Of a DNA stretch of 64,000 bases, positions 1 to 12,036 are shown piece by piece. The stretch's first letter is position 1, and each line of letters starts with the position of its first letter. Position numbers and translations under genes: made by a program. The DNA is from Polytrichum commune (taxonomy: Eukaryota; Streptophyta; Polytrichopsida; Polytrichales; Polytrichaceae): NCBI GenBank assembly GCA_950295325.1, contig OX485806.1, positions 54,555,169 through 54,619,168 on the forward strand. Reading direction: 5' to 3'. The notes beneath the pieces are model-generated. The model ran no database searches, was not told where the DNA came from, and worked only from the letters and a program-made list of their open reading frames with translations.

Positions 1-190
1 TTCTCATTCACACTCCCATACACATTATCATTCATATTTTCACATACTCACTCACATTCACACACACATTTTCATTCACACACTTATACACTTACACTCA
101 TACACACATTCTTACTCTCACACATATACACACATTCTCACTCTCACACATACACACACATTCTCACTCTCATACATACACACACTTATA
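1..190. repeat. CA/CTCACA-rich microsatellite-like tract
   Basis: The first 190 bases are dominated by short repeats of the type CACACA, ACTCTCACACA and ATACACAC. No coding potential is visible. The small reverse-strand ORF reading through it is a by-product of the simple sequence. Confidence 0.8.
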
Positions 191-244
191 ATAAACCCCA
201 ATATTGAGGCTAATACGAGACGGAGGGTGAGAGAATGGGGGTCA

Positions 245-1938
245 CGTTTTTCTCTCAAAGTCGCATCTCGGATCCGAGATGACAATTTGGAAAAATATAT
301 CAATCCCCCCACCGAAAAATTTCACAAACAATTCAATCAAAAAAATTAAAATTAAAACCTCAATTTTTTTAATTTCCTTGAATTCATTTCAATCATTTGT
401 GAAACTTTTTGAGGGGTGATTCTTTTATTTTGAATAAGTGGCATCTCAGATCCGAAATGTCACTTTCATAAAAACAAACAATCAACCCCATAGAAAGTTA
501 TGCAAATTTTTTAAATAAATTCCAAAAATAATTCAAAATAATAATTCAAAAAATTCAAAACCAATGACCTCGCATGTAAAGACATATTTGTTAGTTATTC
601 TAAAAATTTTGGAATTTTTATAAACCAGTTATAGAACATTCTCATAAAGAAGGGTATTAGTTATTCTTTCAAAAGTGGCATCTCGGATCCAAGATGCCAC
701 TTTTTAAAAAGAAACCATCTACCTTCCAAAAAATTTTACAGTAAACTCAAAAAAATCAAAACAATTCACAAAAAATCAAAAGTTATTGACCTAACATGTA
801 AAGACAAATTTGTGAATTCTTTTGGAAGTTTTTGGAATTTTCTAGAATCAATTATGAAACTCTTTGGGAAGGGGGGGAATCAATTTTTGTTTTCTTTAAA
901 GTGGTATCTTGGATCCAAGATGCCATTTTTTTGTAAAGAAAACTATCTACCTCCCAAAAATGTTTACAAAAAATCCAAGAAAATCCCAAAAAATCACAAA
1001 ATCCAAACTTATTGAGCTCTTGTGTGAAGAAAAATTTGTGAATTTTTGGAATTTTTTGGAACCATCTGTGAAACTTTCTATGCAAAGGAGTTCATTCATT
1101 CTTTTGAAAGTGGCATCTCGGATTTAAAAAAAAACCATCTAATTGCTAGAAATTTTTACAAACAATTTTTAAAAAATGAAAAAAATCCAAAAAAATCCAA
1201 AAAATCACAAAATCTAATACTATTGAGTTTTTGTGTGAAGAACGTATTTTTGAATTTCGGAGAATTTTTTGAAAACTTTTTGAATTTTTTCGAATCAGCT
1301 TTGAAACTTCTGGGGGGGTCGTTTATTTTATTAGAAGTCGTATCTCGAATCTGAGATGTCACTTTTTAAAAAAAAAACTATCCCTCTTGTTTAGAATTTT
1401 TACAAATTATTCTAAGAAAATTCCCAAAAAAAACACAAAATCTAAAGCTATTGAGCTCACCATTCATGTGCGAGGACATATTTGTGAATTTTTTAATTTT
1501 GTTTTGAATGCTTTGTTTGTTGATTTGTCTTAAGGGTACATCATTGTTTTTCATAAAGTGGCATCTCGGATCTAAGATGCCACTTTGAAATTAAACATCC
1601 ATCTCCTTCCCATAAATGTTTATAGAGAATTCAAACGACTTCCGATAAAATTTCAAAAATATCCGATATTTTGTCACATCAACATAGAGTTGACAATAGA
1701 AAAATTGAGGGCACATGTGTTGTTGAATATGGAAACTTGTAGAGGAGATCCAAGAGGTCACTTTGAAATTAAACATCCATCTCCTTCCCATAAATGTTTA
1801 TAGAGAATTCAAACGACTTCCGATAAAATTTCAAAAATATCCGATATTTTGTCACATCAACATAGAGTTGACAATAGAAAAATTGAGGGCACATGTGTTG
1901 TTGAATATGGAAACTTGTAGAGGAGATCCAAGAGGTCA
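245..1938. repeat. P3 palindrome array (core AGTGGCATCTCGGA / TCCGAGATGCCACT)
   Basis: A roughly 30-base inverted repeat, half-site AAGTGGCATCTCGGA followed by its reverse complement, recurs near 258-290, 434-470, 672-702, 900-930, 1108-1130 (half only), 1338-1366 and 1557-1586. Spacing is about 220 bases. Spacers are AT-rich and related (runs such as AAAAATCCAAAAAATC and CTATTGAGCTC). Copies range from perfect to decayed. No gene is seen in this stretch; the short ORFs come from the repeat. The array has the same design as the P1, P2 and P4 arrays later in the window but a different core, so I take it to belong to another member of the same type of element. Confidence 0.75.
1583..1938. repeat. 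two tandem 178-bp units at the right end of the P3 array
   Basis: The unit starting CTTTGAAATTAAACATCC at 1583 is repeated almost unchanged at 1761, and a third copy starts at 1939 before diverging. The same small ORF frame appears in both copies 178 bases apart, so the duplication is recent. Each unit contains a reduced P3 half-site (GAGATCCAAGAGGTCACTTT). Confidence 0.85.
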
Positions 1939-2032
1939 CTTTGAAATAAGATTTCTATTCCCCCCCACCCCCATAAATTTTTGACAATCCCAGTCGTTGA
2001 TTGTCTAGTAGAGGATTAACGAGGAGATACAT

Positions 2033-4635
2033 GTGCGGAAGGCGCAGAGCCCACCCATTTTATATCTTTATTCAACATTCTACATATCTTGGTGGTACGA
2101 GCTGCCCCTGAGACCGGCAGAATTGACACCGCCAAAACCTTCACCTGTCAAACAATTAATGTCTCCCCCTTCCCCGACCTCGGAAGAAATCGAGGCCCAA
2201 CACGCAATAACGGCTGCAAAAATGGTAGATTTGCAAAAACAACTAACGAAGAAACATGGTAAATTGGAATTGGCCCAAAAAAAGAACGCGGAGTACCTCC
2301 AACAAGTTAACCAACTGCTACAAGATAAATTGGGTGACCATCGCCCGGGTACGCAACTCCCGTATTATATGGTCCTGATTATAATCACTTATAATGCGTT
2401 TTAGTCTAATATTGAGTGATACAATTTGTTTTAATGTAGGAAACCCTTGTAGCCCTTCTAACAAGGAATCCCAAAATATAATTATATATAGGAAATGAAT
2501 CTATTTTGATGCATATAATTGCATTAAAAACCTAATTATATGATTTTTTTAAAATACATGTACCATAGGTCAAACTACCCAACTTTTTGGACTTTTTAAT
2601 AAAATTTTAACATTTTAAATGAATTATAATTTTAATGGGAGGCAACTATTCATGGCTTATAATTTTAATGGGAGGCTTAATAAATATGCAACCCATTTTA
2701 TTTTTCATCTCATTTTATTTAATTTGGTCTTCACCCAATTTTTTGATCATTTTAATTTGTTATAATTTGATATGATTTTTACAAAAGCCGTCCTCTAAGC
2801 CGTTTTTAATATGTTGCCCCCTGCGTATAATATGGGAGTTGCGTACCCAGGGACCATCGTCGTTTCACGGAATTGCAGATTCAGAATGTTGCTCTCAAGC
2901 TACAACTAACTGAGTTACGACATGACCTTAGTTGATTGCAGTTGGAGGTGGCTGGTAAGGCCGCCCCGAAGCCCTTGATGGTAGAGAAGTCAAGTAACAC
3001 GATGGAGTACAACCCTATGGGTATTTCAAGGTCGATGGCCCCTGTGTTACCAGGTCATGTGCCCATAGAGGGCAAGAAGTTTTTGTCAGAAAAAATATGT
3101 GCTAAGTTCTGGGATATAGAAAGTAAGATTTCTTTGAATTTTAACTTGCACCAATTTTACGAGATGCACTAGGATTTACTTTTAGCCATGACCGGGTATG
3201 AACTAGGGGAGGTTTTAGATAGGGCACAGTTCTTCAAGTTGTGGTCTTTTGTGAGAAATTTAAGGTTGAGAACTTGTTCACGGAATTCCTAGCCCAAAAA
3301 CACCTTCGGCTGTCCGATGCTTTTGCAATTTTTATCAAAATGGGTGACATAGGAGGTCGAATTTACCTATAGGCGAAGTGTGAGGAGGGTCTACACCAAC
3401 GCCGGGCCCTGAGAAGGCAAATTGAAGATAGGCAGGTAGACTGGGCCGACTATAGTACTGTTATGTCCCAACAATTTTACAGTCTAGGGAAAGAAGTTGT
3501 AGTCCAGTGGAAAGAAAGTCTAGAGGCGGTTGCACCTTTGGTGAACACATGAGAATATCTTGAGAGATTCTTATGTTATAGTCTTCGTTGAGTCTACAAC
3601 TTAGCTTAGATAGATGATTTCACCGCAACCCATTACTTATGCAACGAGGAAAAGGCCATACATCATATAGAGAGATATTTGAAGGCCATCGAAGGAAGGA
3701 GGGCCCCAGTGTTAACCATACAGCCACAGGTGGAATTTTGCCTTGCACCACCTAGTTATTGCCCCCGTTACGTCCGAACCATATACCTGCCAATAGAAGG
3801 GTGAATGGCGAATCAACGATACCTCCGTCATTATCGGGAATTGTTCGACAACGAAGAGGATCAACCGGTGCCAACATGGCCGGCCTTAGCATGGATATTG
3901 GAGGACTATGGTCTGTCGCACACAGAGAAGGTTGCAGCTGACTTGATCTATCGACAATAGAGTGGACCATGGTCTTTTGAACCACCTCTGGCTATACAAC
4001 TGCATCCACAATATTGCCCGTGCGCCCGTCACCATAAGTGGGCACCCGATGTGACTATTGCCTCAGTGGAATATAATTGGCCGCAGATCCAATGGGCCCC
4101 AGGTCTCAACACGCCAGGCCAATGTCGAGATGCTTACTTGACATTTCATGAGGAGCACCGAGCTCACAAATATCCTGTGTGTTTTTGAGCTGCTATGTTT
4201 TGTGATGTTCTTGCAGAGTGGTGCCCATGCTAGAATTTTGCAATCAATGTCAATTGCCACCACGCGTCGAGGGAGGAATTTATCATGTTGCTGAAGTTGC
4301 AGTATCGGCCCTCTCGTTGGCTGCGCCTGGTAGAGACAATGGCAATCACCCATTTCATCAAAGGGGTCCATAATAGCCTCATCAACAAATTTCCCTTTAC
4401 ACGAGCTGGGCCGTTCAAACAATTCTTGAAATGGCAGCGTTTGAACAATCCTCAAGTAGTAGCTCAAGACAAGGATCTGCAACATGCTATTATCAGGATG
4501 GAGGCGAAAAAAACCCGGCATCAGAGCGGATCGAGGAGTCGTGGTCCCCCACAAGAAGGAGAGGAGGATGATACTGAGTGGTCGGTCAAGAGACTCTGAA
4601 TTGGCAAGGACGCCAATGAGTAAAAGAGGGGGCAA
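2033..4635 (+). pseudogene. decayed plus-strand ORF remnants, possibly the coding part of an LTR retroelement
   Basis: Reading segments on the plus strand resemble one decayed coding region. At 2033-2335 there is a Pro-rich start followed by a Lys/Gln-rich helical stretch (EEIEAQHAITAAKMVDLQKQ). This is interrupted by a small transposon and resumes at 2860-3170. At 3640-4600 several frames carry protein-like sequence (KGVHNSLINKFPFTRAG) broken by stops and frameshifts. The last ORF ends at 4599 and is followed by a purine-rich AAAAGAGGGGGCAA and TGTGATAC, the usual look of a polypurine tract next to a 3' LTR. I do not recognise a protease, reverse transcriptase or integrase motif, so retroelement origin rests on the downstream signal only. 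A captured host gene is the alternative. Confidence 0.4.
2344..2851. mobile_element. 508-bp non-autonomous TIR transposon with 8-bp TSD
   Basis: The sequence GACCATCG occurs directly before (2336-2343) and after (2852-2859) this segment. The segment starts with CCCGGGTACGCAACTCCC, and its right end is the reverse complement of CCTGGGTACGCAACTCCC; 24 of the 27 terminal bases pair. The interior is AT-rich with no ORF. An 8-bp duplication fits the hAT superfamily. The insertion splits a reading frame that is protein-like on both sides, so it came after that gene. Confidence 0.88.
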
Positions 4636-5545
4636 TGTGATACTATTTTTTGGACGAGTAGAATAGTTTTAAATTTTGAATGTTAAGTTTGATGTAAAGT
4701 GGCGTTCAAAACTCTAAATATCATGATAAATTAGGCAATTAGTGACTCTAGGATGGAAACAAGCTAGTTTGGACATATTTTATATGTGTTGATCATAGTC
4801 TAGAGTGAAAGTTACCAAGAGTCAGAGAATAGTCACATGGGTAATTACGAAAACACTTTCAGATCCTGGCTATAGCTAGATGCAATTGTTCGCAAGGGAG
4901 CCAGTAGACGAAGGAAAGAGGTAAGAAGAGGGAGAAAAAAATCAATCAACTTCCTCTTCCTCTCGTGAAGAGAGTGGGTTTTTGTTCTCTTGAGTATTTT
5001 TCCTCCGTAAATCACGCGAATCGGATTGAACAGAAAGATCGGGTGTGAAGCACTTGATATGTCTTGTAAATTCACTTTTGAAATATATCTGGCTTTGGCC
5101 AATTAACTTGTTATCTACACTCGGGCTGAGTATATGTAAGTAAGGCATAATACAAAAATGTGTATGGAATGGGGCAGATTACATAACGCATAATGTTTGA
5201 CCACTATCAGAATTCATCTTTAGAATGTGAAACTCTAACGAGTGTGTATCTGTGAATCTCTTATGTATTCTTGATATGATTAATTTACATCAAATGTCAA
5301 AGCATTGCCTGCATCACCTGTGGGAGAAATGTACGAATTAAACAAGGAGCGTGATCAATAACACAATCAATCTTCCGGAGAATCCAAGTGTAAAGCTTTT
5401 TGAAGTAATTGAAGAAGTTGTTTTGAAAACGTGTCTTTTAAACTAAGTGTTACGGTGGTCATACAACAGATTGACCAAATTCTCTGATATGGTGTTGGCC
5501 ATAGTAAAGAGAAGAATTCACAATTGGCAACCTTCCATGCCATGA
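4636..5545 (+). mobile_element. possible LTR, left part, interrupted by element 1
   Basis: TGTGATAC at 4636 follows a purine-rich tract and could be the start of a 3' LTR. The segment has no convincing gene. It is cut at 5546 by element 1, and the target sequence continues after 47852. A plausible CA-terminated end lies near 48455 (GTAGTCCCTGTCA), giving about 1.5 kb in total. I have not identified the matching 5' LTR, so this is inference from the left terminus and context. Confidence 0.3.
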
Positions 5546-6220
5546 GGGAAACTTAGTAGTGTGAGCGTAGAGCGGAGAGCGGAAAATTTTGACTTTGTTG
5601 GATAATTTTAGGACAAGCAGTGCCTATTTCCGTGGAGTTTATAGATAATTTGAATTCAATTTGTTGGAAAGGCACCCCATTCCCGTGGGGATAATAACCC
5701 AACCTAGTTCGAGGAGCAACCGGAACCTAAAGGCGTGGAAGAATGTATTTGATATCAAAGATCTTATAATCTAGGTTTCAAATGGTTTCATATTAAATTA
5801 GGGCTGACGTCATCAATTGAAATCGAACAACAACATAAGAATCCACCTTTGGGAGGTAGGCCTAACACAAAATCAAAAGACCCTGGCATTCCAAATATTC
5901 ACAACCGTTGATTTATTTTGTTTTTATCATGTGTGAAGACTCACATGAATAGAAATCCATTGAAATAGCATTTGATTGAGGGCCTGGTCACATATGGCTT
6001 CACACTACACTTGAGGATCCGTGACCACACTACATATTTTTGGAGGTGTCTTGGGACGGCCTTTGGACACCTTCTGGTGGGCTCTCACAATGTCTTACAA
6101 AATATTTGATTGGCCGAGAAAATGTAGGTGAAGTTAGGTGCCAAACTCAAGAATTACAAAAATGTGTATCCAATTAAAAAATGTGAATCTAGATAAATGT
6201 GGATTCCACATGTATGTAGG
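5546..6220 (+). mobile_element. A-end subterminal region of element 1
   Basis: After the terminus come the subrepeats GAGCGTAGAGCGGAGAGCGG and about 650 bases of non-coding sequence. This is matched, inverted, by 40980-41786 at the A end of element 2 (shared stretches include GGACAAGCAGTGCCTATTTC and GGAGGTAGGCCTAACACAAA, with point differences). It has no ORF of note. It marks the left limit of the colinear part of the two elements. Confidence 0.85.
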
Positions 6221-6229
6221 TTGTGTATG

Positions 6230-6925
6230 TTAAATGAAATGCAAATTCCATCTACACCCTATCGGCCGGGCATGTCCAATACGGTGCACCTGGATGGAAG
6301 CTCGTGCCATAGAACTCCACCGCACAGAATGACATCTCCAATTCATCCCTAAGCGCAGCCAATTTCCGCAATGACAAATCCCCCAAGTCCGACATAAGAA
6401 TCCTCCGTGAAATCCGTGAGCTGACGTGGCGGCTATGTGAGAAACCACATCAAGTTTTGTTGAAATTGAGTGATGACGTTATGTTCGCGTGGCAAACACA
6501 CCCTTCTGAGAGCATTGGGACCCATCGCGTATTCATATTGAGCCAAAGGAAGAGCATTGAACTCCGCACTTTTATCCACAATCGTTTTCCATGCTTTGCA
6601 AGATAACCTCAAACTATGGATTTGCAACAAACGGAGTTGGGTGTCCAATGCCGTCTCTGCACCCATGTCCACCTTTGTGACACCCACCAACAAGTTTAGA
6701 ACCAAGACTGTCAATTGTACATCTTTGTCTAGATACAATACAAGTGGCTCCATTACGTGGAATTGGCGCGATCTTCCCCACCCTGATGCGTCATCCAAAC
6801 ACACACATTCATCCTATGAACGAAGCCCAAAAATCCGGCCTACCCTCTACCCTCTTAGAATGAAGAGACTAATCCAAAACAAACATATTCATCCAATGAA
6901 TCATACCCAAGAATGTAGCCTACCC
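6230..6925 (-). pseudogene. captured gene fragment of unknown origin, frameshifted
   Basis: The minus strand holds protein-like sequence in more than one frame. Near 6800-6436 it includes RLSCKAWKTIVDKSAEFNA and LAQYEYAMGPNA; near 6400-6240 a different frame reads LRKLAALRDELEMSFCAVEF and GTSFHPGAPYWTCPADRV before a stop. The segment is absent from the corresponding position of element 2, where the subterminal region leads straight to the P2 palindromes. The first part has an F-box/LRR-like flavour (C-x-AW at the start of a helix), but this is only a guess. Mutator-like elements are known to capture host gene pieces (Pack-MULEs), which is a possible origin. Confidence 0.45.
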
Positions 6926-6929
6926 ATCT

Positions 6930-8520
6930 AGTATCACTTCCGAAATGAGAGCATCCAAAAAAACAAAAACATTCATCATATGAATCAAAGTTGAGAATCT
7001 GGCCTACCCATCTAGGTTCTCGAAAGTGAGAGCATCCAAAAAATCAAAAAGATTCATCATCTGAATCAAAGTTTAGAATCTGGTTCACACATCTAGTCTC
7101 TCGGAAGTGAGAGCATCCAAAAAAACACGACCATTCATAACATGAATCAAAGTTGAGAATGTGGCCTACCCATCTAGGCTCTCGGAAGTGAGACACGGGG
7201 AGGTCACTTCATTGTCAAGTTGACACCACGTGCGGACAAAGTTTGCTACCCCTATATTACATGCCATATATAATTTTAAAATTTATGATATTTTTTCTAC
7301 ATATACATAACCATTGATAGTATCTTTTGTATATTTTTTTGAAATTTTTAGTCATCTTCATTTTTTTTAGTAATTGTTTTAGTTCAATTTTGTGTCATTC
7401 TAGTTAGAAATGGTATGTTTTATGAAAAAAACAAATCATCAAATTTAGTTACCACTTTTGACTATGTCATAGGTAATATGTATATCTACTCATGAAAAAA
7501 AATTGATAAAAATTTGACCCATTTTGGTGGTGCAACTTACCAAAAGAATATATTTTTTGGTCGCACGTGGTGTTCAACTTGACAATGGAGTGATCTACCC
7601 ATGAAGTGAGAGCATCCAAAAAAAAAAGATTCATCATATGAATCAACGTTCAGAATCTGGTTCACACATCTAGTCTCTCGGAAGTGAGAGCATCCAAAAA
7701 ATCAAAAAGATTCATCATCTGAATCAAAGTTCAGAATTTGGTTCACACATCTAGTCTCTCGGAAGTGAGAGCATTCAAAAAAACACAAAATTCATCATAT
7801 GAATCAAAGTTGAAAATCTGGCCTACCCATCTAGGCTCTCGAAAGTGAGAGCATCCAAAAAATCAAAAAGATTCATCATCTGAATCAAAGTTGAGAATGT
7901 AATTCACACATCTAGTCTCTCGGAAGTGAGAGCATCCAAAAAAACACAAAATTCATCATATGAATCAAAGTTGAAAATCTGGCCTACATATCTAGGCTCT
8001 CGGAAGTGAGAGCATCCAAAAAATAAAAAAGATTCATCATCTGAATCAAAGTTGCGAATGTAATTCACACATCTAGTCTCTCGGAAGTGAGAGCATCCAA
8101 AAAAACACAAAATTCATCATATGAATCAAAGTTGAAAATCTGGCCTACCCATCTAGGTTCTCAGAAGTGAGAGCATCCAAAAAATCAAAAAGATTCATCA
8201 CCTGAATCAAAGTTGAGAATCTGGTTCACACATCTAGTCTCTCAGAAGTGAGAGCATCCAAAAAAACACAACCATTCATCATGTGAATCAAAGTTGAGAA
8301 TCTGGCCTACCCATCTAGTCTCACTTCCGAAGTGAGAGCCAACAAAAAAACACAAAATTCATCATGTGAATCAAAGTTGAGAATCTGGCCTACCCATCTT
8401 GTCTCACTTCCGAAGTGAGAGCCAATAGAAAAACACAAACATTCATCTTATGAATGGAATTTGAGAATCTGGCCTACCCATCCAGTCTCACTTCCGATGT
8501 GAGAGCCTACAAAAAACACA
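6930..8520. repeat. P2 palindrome array (core GCTCTCACTTCCGAAGTGAGAGC)
   Basis: A palindrome with half-site GCTCTCACTTC/CGAAGTGAG recurs about every 85-120 bases. It is separated by a conserved spacer containing ATTCATCATATGAATCAAAGTTGAGAATCTGGCCTACCCATCTAG (written 5'-3' in pieces: ATTCATCATATGAATCAAAG, then TTGAGAATCTGGCCTACCC). The spacer itself contains the small inverted repeat ATTCATCATATGAAT. Around 15 copies lie here against about three in the matching region of element 2 (40730-40930). Many copies keep only one arm (TCTCGGAAGTGAGAGC). No genes. Confidence 0.85.
7194..7603. mobile_element. 410-bp TIR transposon (CACGGGG family) inside the P2 array
   Basis: AAGTGAGA flanks both sides (7186-7193 and 7604-7611). 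The ends are CACGGGGAGGTCAC and the reverse complement of CATGGGTAGATCAC. A second inverted block (CATTGTCAAGTTGACACCAC / its partner near 7570-7590) extends the TIR to about 45 bases. The interior is AT-rich with no ORF. An 8-bp TSD and related termini link it to the larger copy at 12037-14134. Confidence 0.85.
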
Positions 8521-8837
8521 AACATTCATCTTATGATTCAAATATGAGAATCTGGCCCAAAAAAAAACCAATAATCACTATGGGGAAGAGTCCGAACACT
8601 CACCAGGATGGAGTAGCATAATGCTTGTGCTTGGAAGTCTTTCATTGTGAAAAGGGTGCACGGAGATATGACCATCATTGGTAGGATATTTTCTTTGAAT
8701 GCACTAGAATAATGGGCTCAATCTGAATTTGATTAGGGTATCCTAGCTAGTAAACCACATAATGAACGGGGATGCAATATTTATCATTATGGCTATAATG
8801 CCACATGCAAAAATCTTGAGCAAACCCCCAACCCGTG

Positions 8838-9130
8838 GACCCTCTCGGAACCGAGAGGGTCCCTACAGAGTCCAACCCCTTAACTTGAGAAATATCAACC
8901 CAACAAAAAAAGGTTCAACCCGTCAACCCCAACTTGTGTAGACATCCAAAAATTTGGTGCAAACCCCCAACCTTTGGACCCTCTCGGAACCGAGAGGGTC
9001 CCTACATTACCCAACACCTTAACTTGAGAAATATCAACCCAATCAAAAAAGATAAAACCCCATCTACCCGAACCTATCTTAAATCTTGTCCTTGATTCCT
9101 ACACTAAGACCCTCTCGGTTCCGTGAGGGT
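8838..9130. repeat. P1 palindromes, three copies, with their own spacer type
   Basis: Half-site GACCCTCTCGGA followed by its reverse complement occurs at about 8838, 8979 and 9108. The spacers read AACTTGAGAAATATCAACCC and AAACCCCCAACC and are unlike those of the other P1 arrays. One corresponding site remains at 40520-40545 in element 2 (plus a decayed one near 40655). The copies lie just downstream of the 3' end of the ParB-like gene. Confidence 0.85.
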
Positions 9131-11879
9131 CAAATTCTAGCCAAAAAACAAACTAGTTAAACCTATCAACCAACTAGTTAAACATATGTACAAATACAAG
9201 TTTTTAACCTTCAAGAACAATTGAAATCAAACAACAACATAAGATGAAGATGGAGTTGAATGTGGTTTGCAAAAGGGAAATGGAAATTCAACAAATGAAC
9301 TTATGAAAAACTTAAACATAAACAATACATAGGAGATGGAGGTTCTAAACGCACGAGGTGTAGTCAAGAACTTGGACTACCATGTCTATCACTATCCTCA
9401 CCCTGGTCGGCCTCTATGTCTAGGAAATCCAAAACTATTTTGTTAAAAGGGCGGGTGCGACTAGGAGGTGGGGACGGTGCTTCCGCCAAAAGATGGGCAA
9501 GGTCAACAGCATACGAAGGGAGCTCAAACGTCGTCGAAGGGGTTGCAAACATGTCTGCATTAAGGACACAAATCGGGTTCTCAATAGGAGCTCTGAAAAT
9601 ATTGAACAAGAAAAGAAAAAAAATTAGCACATGCCAAAAATTCGGAATCGAGAAGATAGAAATGCAAGCAAGCAAGTTAGAAGACAAGAACGAACTTACG
9701 CATAGAGCAAATCAAAATTGCGCTTCGCCATCTTCCGGGGAGGAGGAGTAAAAACCGACCCTCGTTGTGGGACAATGTGCTGAGAAGTGTGTTCTTGCTT
9801 AGTCTCACATATGGGGAGGATGATGGACTTGAAGATGTCGATATCCGACTCAAGCGCCACAAAATTGCGTTGAATGGATCGACATGCAATGACGGAACCT
9901 CCTAGAAGAACAAAATGCGAGAATGTGAGCATAAGGGAATGAATGGGAAATGTAATAAGTTTAAAATTTTAAAAAAAAACAACCAAGGCCACATTGCCAA
10001 TCCATGATAATGGCGTCTTTGTCCATGAGGGCGGAAAAAAAGATGGAAAAGAACTCGGGGCGTTTTTCATGAGCACCTCTCCAAGACACCCCGTCTTCCC
10101 TCATCGACTAGTTCTTCGAATCGGCGAAGCTATTGAGCCAACCATCTCTTTTAAGATTGTAACCCATGTCTTTGAAGTCCGAGGTCCGGACATTCAAAAT
10201 AGATTCATTACGCACGAGCATCTTGATGAAGAACTTACGAGTTTGCTAGAAATGAGAAGGGTAGAATTAGAAATACAAAAATGCAAGGAAAAAAATAAAT
10301 AGAAAAAGATGAGGCAAAAAAATGAATTACCAACTTGGATGGATTAGTGGGCGATTGGAGGTCGAGGTCATTCCTGCCAAACCAGTCTTTGGCAACGTAG
10401 AAATCCTCTGTATGTGCCTAGTTATGTATGGATCTAGACACATCAGAATCAACGGCGTGTGCAAAGACAAGAACGCCGTCGTAATGGAAGTTGGCATTTG
10501 CAGAGGCAAACAAAACCTCAAAATAAGTCGAAGAACGCTTGTTCCATTGAGGAACATCCGACGATGATGACAGGATGTCCAGCACACGGAGGTTCTCCGG
10601 CACATCTGCGAAGAGTAGATCAAGCCCTGTGTGCATTTTAGGCTTACTATTAGGTTGAATACGACCCGCTCCTACCTGCAAATAAAAAATCCATAGGAAA
10701 ATATAGAAAAACAATTGTTGAATTAGAATGAATGAACGGGAAAACAAGATAATGTCGCACAGACCTTAGTAAGGAATTCTTGGATGCGGCGGTAAGTCGG
10801 AGGGGGAACCTTGGACCGCATGAGATCCTCTATGAGGTCCCCCATGTCAACATTCTCAATCAAAGAGAGAGAAAACGACTTCTCCGAAGAAGTTGCGGAG
10901 GTATCAGGAGCAACGGCCTTCCTCTTGCACGACACGGAGGGAATGGTGATACCGCTATGGGAAGGAGCCAGAACATGGTTCCAAGAAGGGGCATAAAGAG
11001 TTGTCGTTGGACTTCCGACAACCGTGGTAGCTGGAGCTGCAGTGTGCTAAGCGGAGGCCTTGGTGAAATAACTGGTGGACACTTGAGTGGAGGCCACCCT
11101 CTTGCCTTTACCTTTGGCCTTCACCGGTGCAACCTCTTTGTCATTGGTAGGAGGGGCCGGATTCTTATCTTCTTCCGGCTCTTCCTCCAATTCAATTACC
11201 TCAGGGGCAGAGGAAGCGAGGCTATTGTAGAGGGGTTCTTCTACGTCGGAAACGAATCCACGAGAACAATCCAAGTACCAACCACCAGCCACCAAATGCA
11301 CGCGTGGAAATTTTACAAGTTACATGGGCATGTACACACAAAGATTTGAGTTGTCATCGATCCAATCGTCAAGAAATGACGGCAAGGACGAAGAAGGAAT
11401 AGCATTCTTCACGACAAGCTCACGGTGAATGTACCTACACATTAGAGAACATGAGAACAAAGAAATGGAGTTGAAAAAATGAAAACAAACGAAGATATGA
11501 AGGACAAAAGAAAAACAAAAATGATTACCGGTAAGCAACGCGCTTGATAGCTATGGGACCTTCCTCGAACTCCATGAGATCTTGAATACACCCGAAAAGC
11601 CTTGTCCCACAAAATGAGCCTCCAATGCTCGACAAAATGAGCAGGTTGCAAAAGATCTTCCGTAGAAACCCAGTCGATGTCGATGGAGCATTCATTTTCA
11701 AATGAGGCGATCTCACCCTCAACACCTTTGTCCAACTAAGATGAGACAAACATGAAGTTAGAAATCTGGTCAAAATCTGGTCGTAATGCCTAATTAAACA
11801 CACAAAGTACCCAACATAGAAGGCAAAATCTGGTCGTAATGCCTAACTAAACATACAAAGTACCCAACATAGAAGGCAA

Positions 11880-12036
11880 AATCTGGTCCTCGTGCCCTCA
11901 ACAAAAGACCCTCTCGGATCCAAGAGGGTAGTCCTCTAGAGCACACCAAACTATTTCAACAATACAACCCAACTAGGCCACCCAAGCTGAACCTATGTAC
12001 ACACTCGATGTACCCAACCTTGGAGACCAAATCTGG
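11880..12036. repeat. P1 palindrome and spacer left of the CACGGGG insertion
   Basis: One P1 site (about 11907-11929) followed by the spacer CAACCCAACTAGGCCACCCA. The same spacer unit continues at 14143, showing that the element at 12037-14134 interrupted an existing array. Confidence 0.85.
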
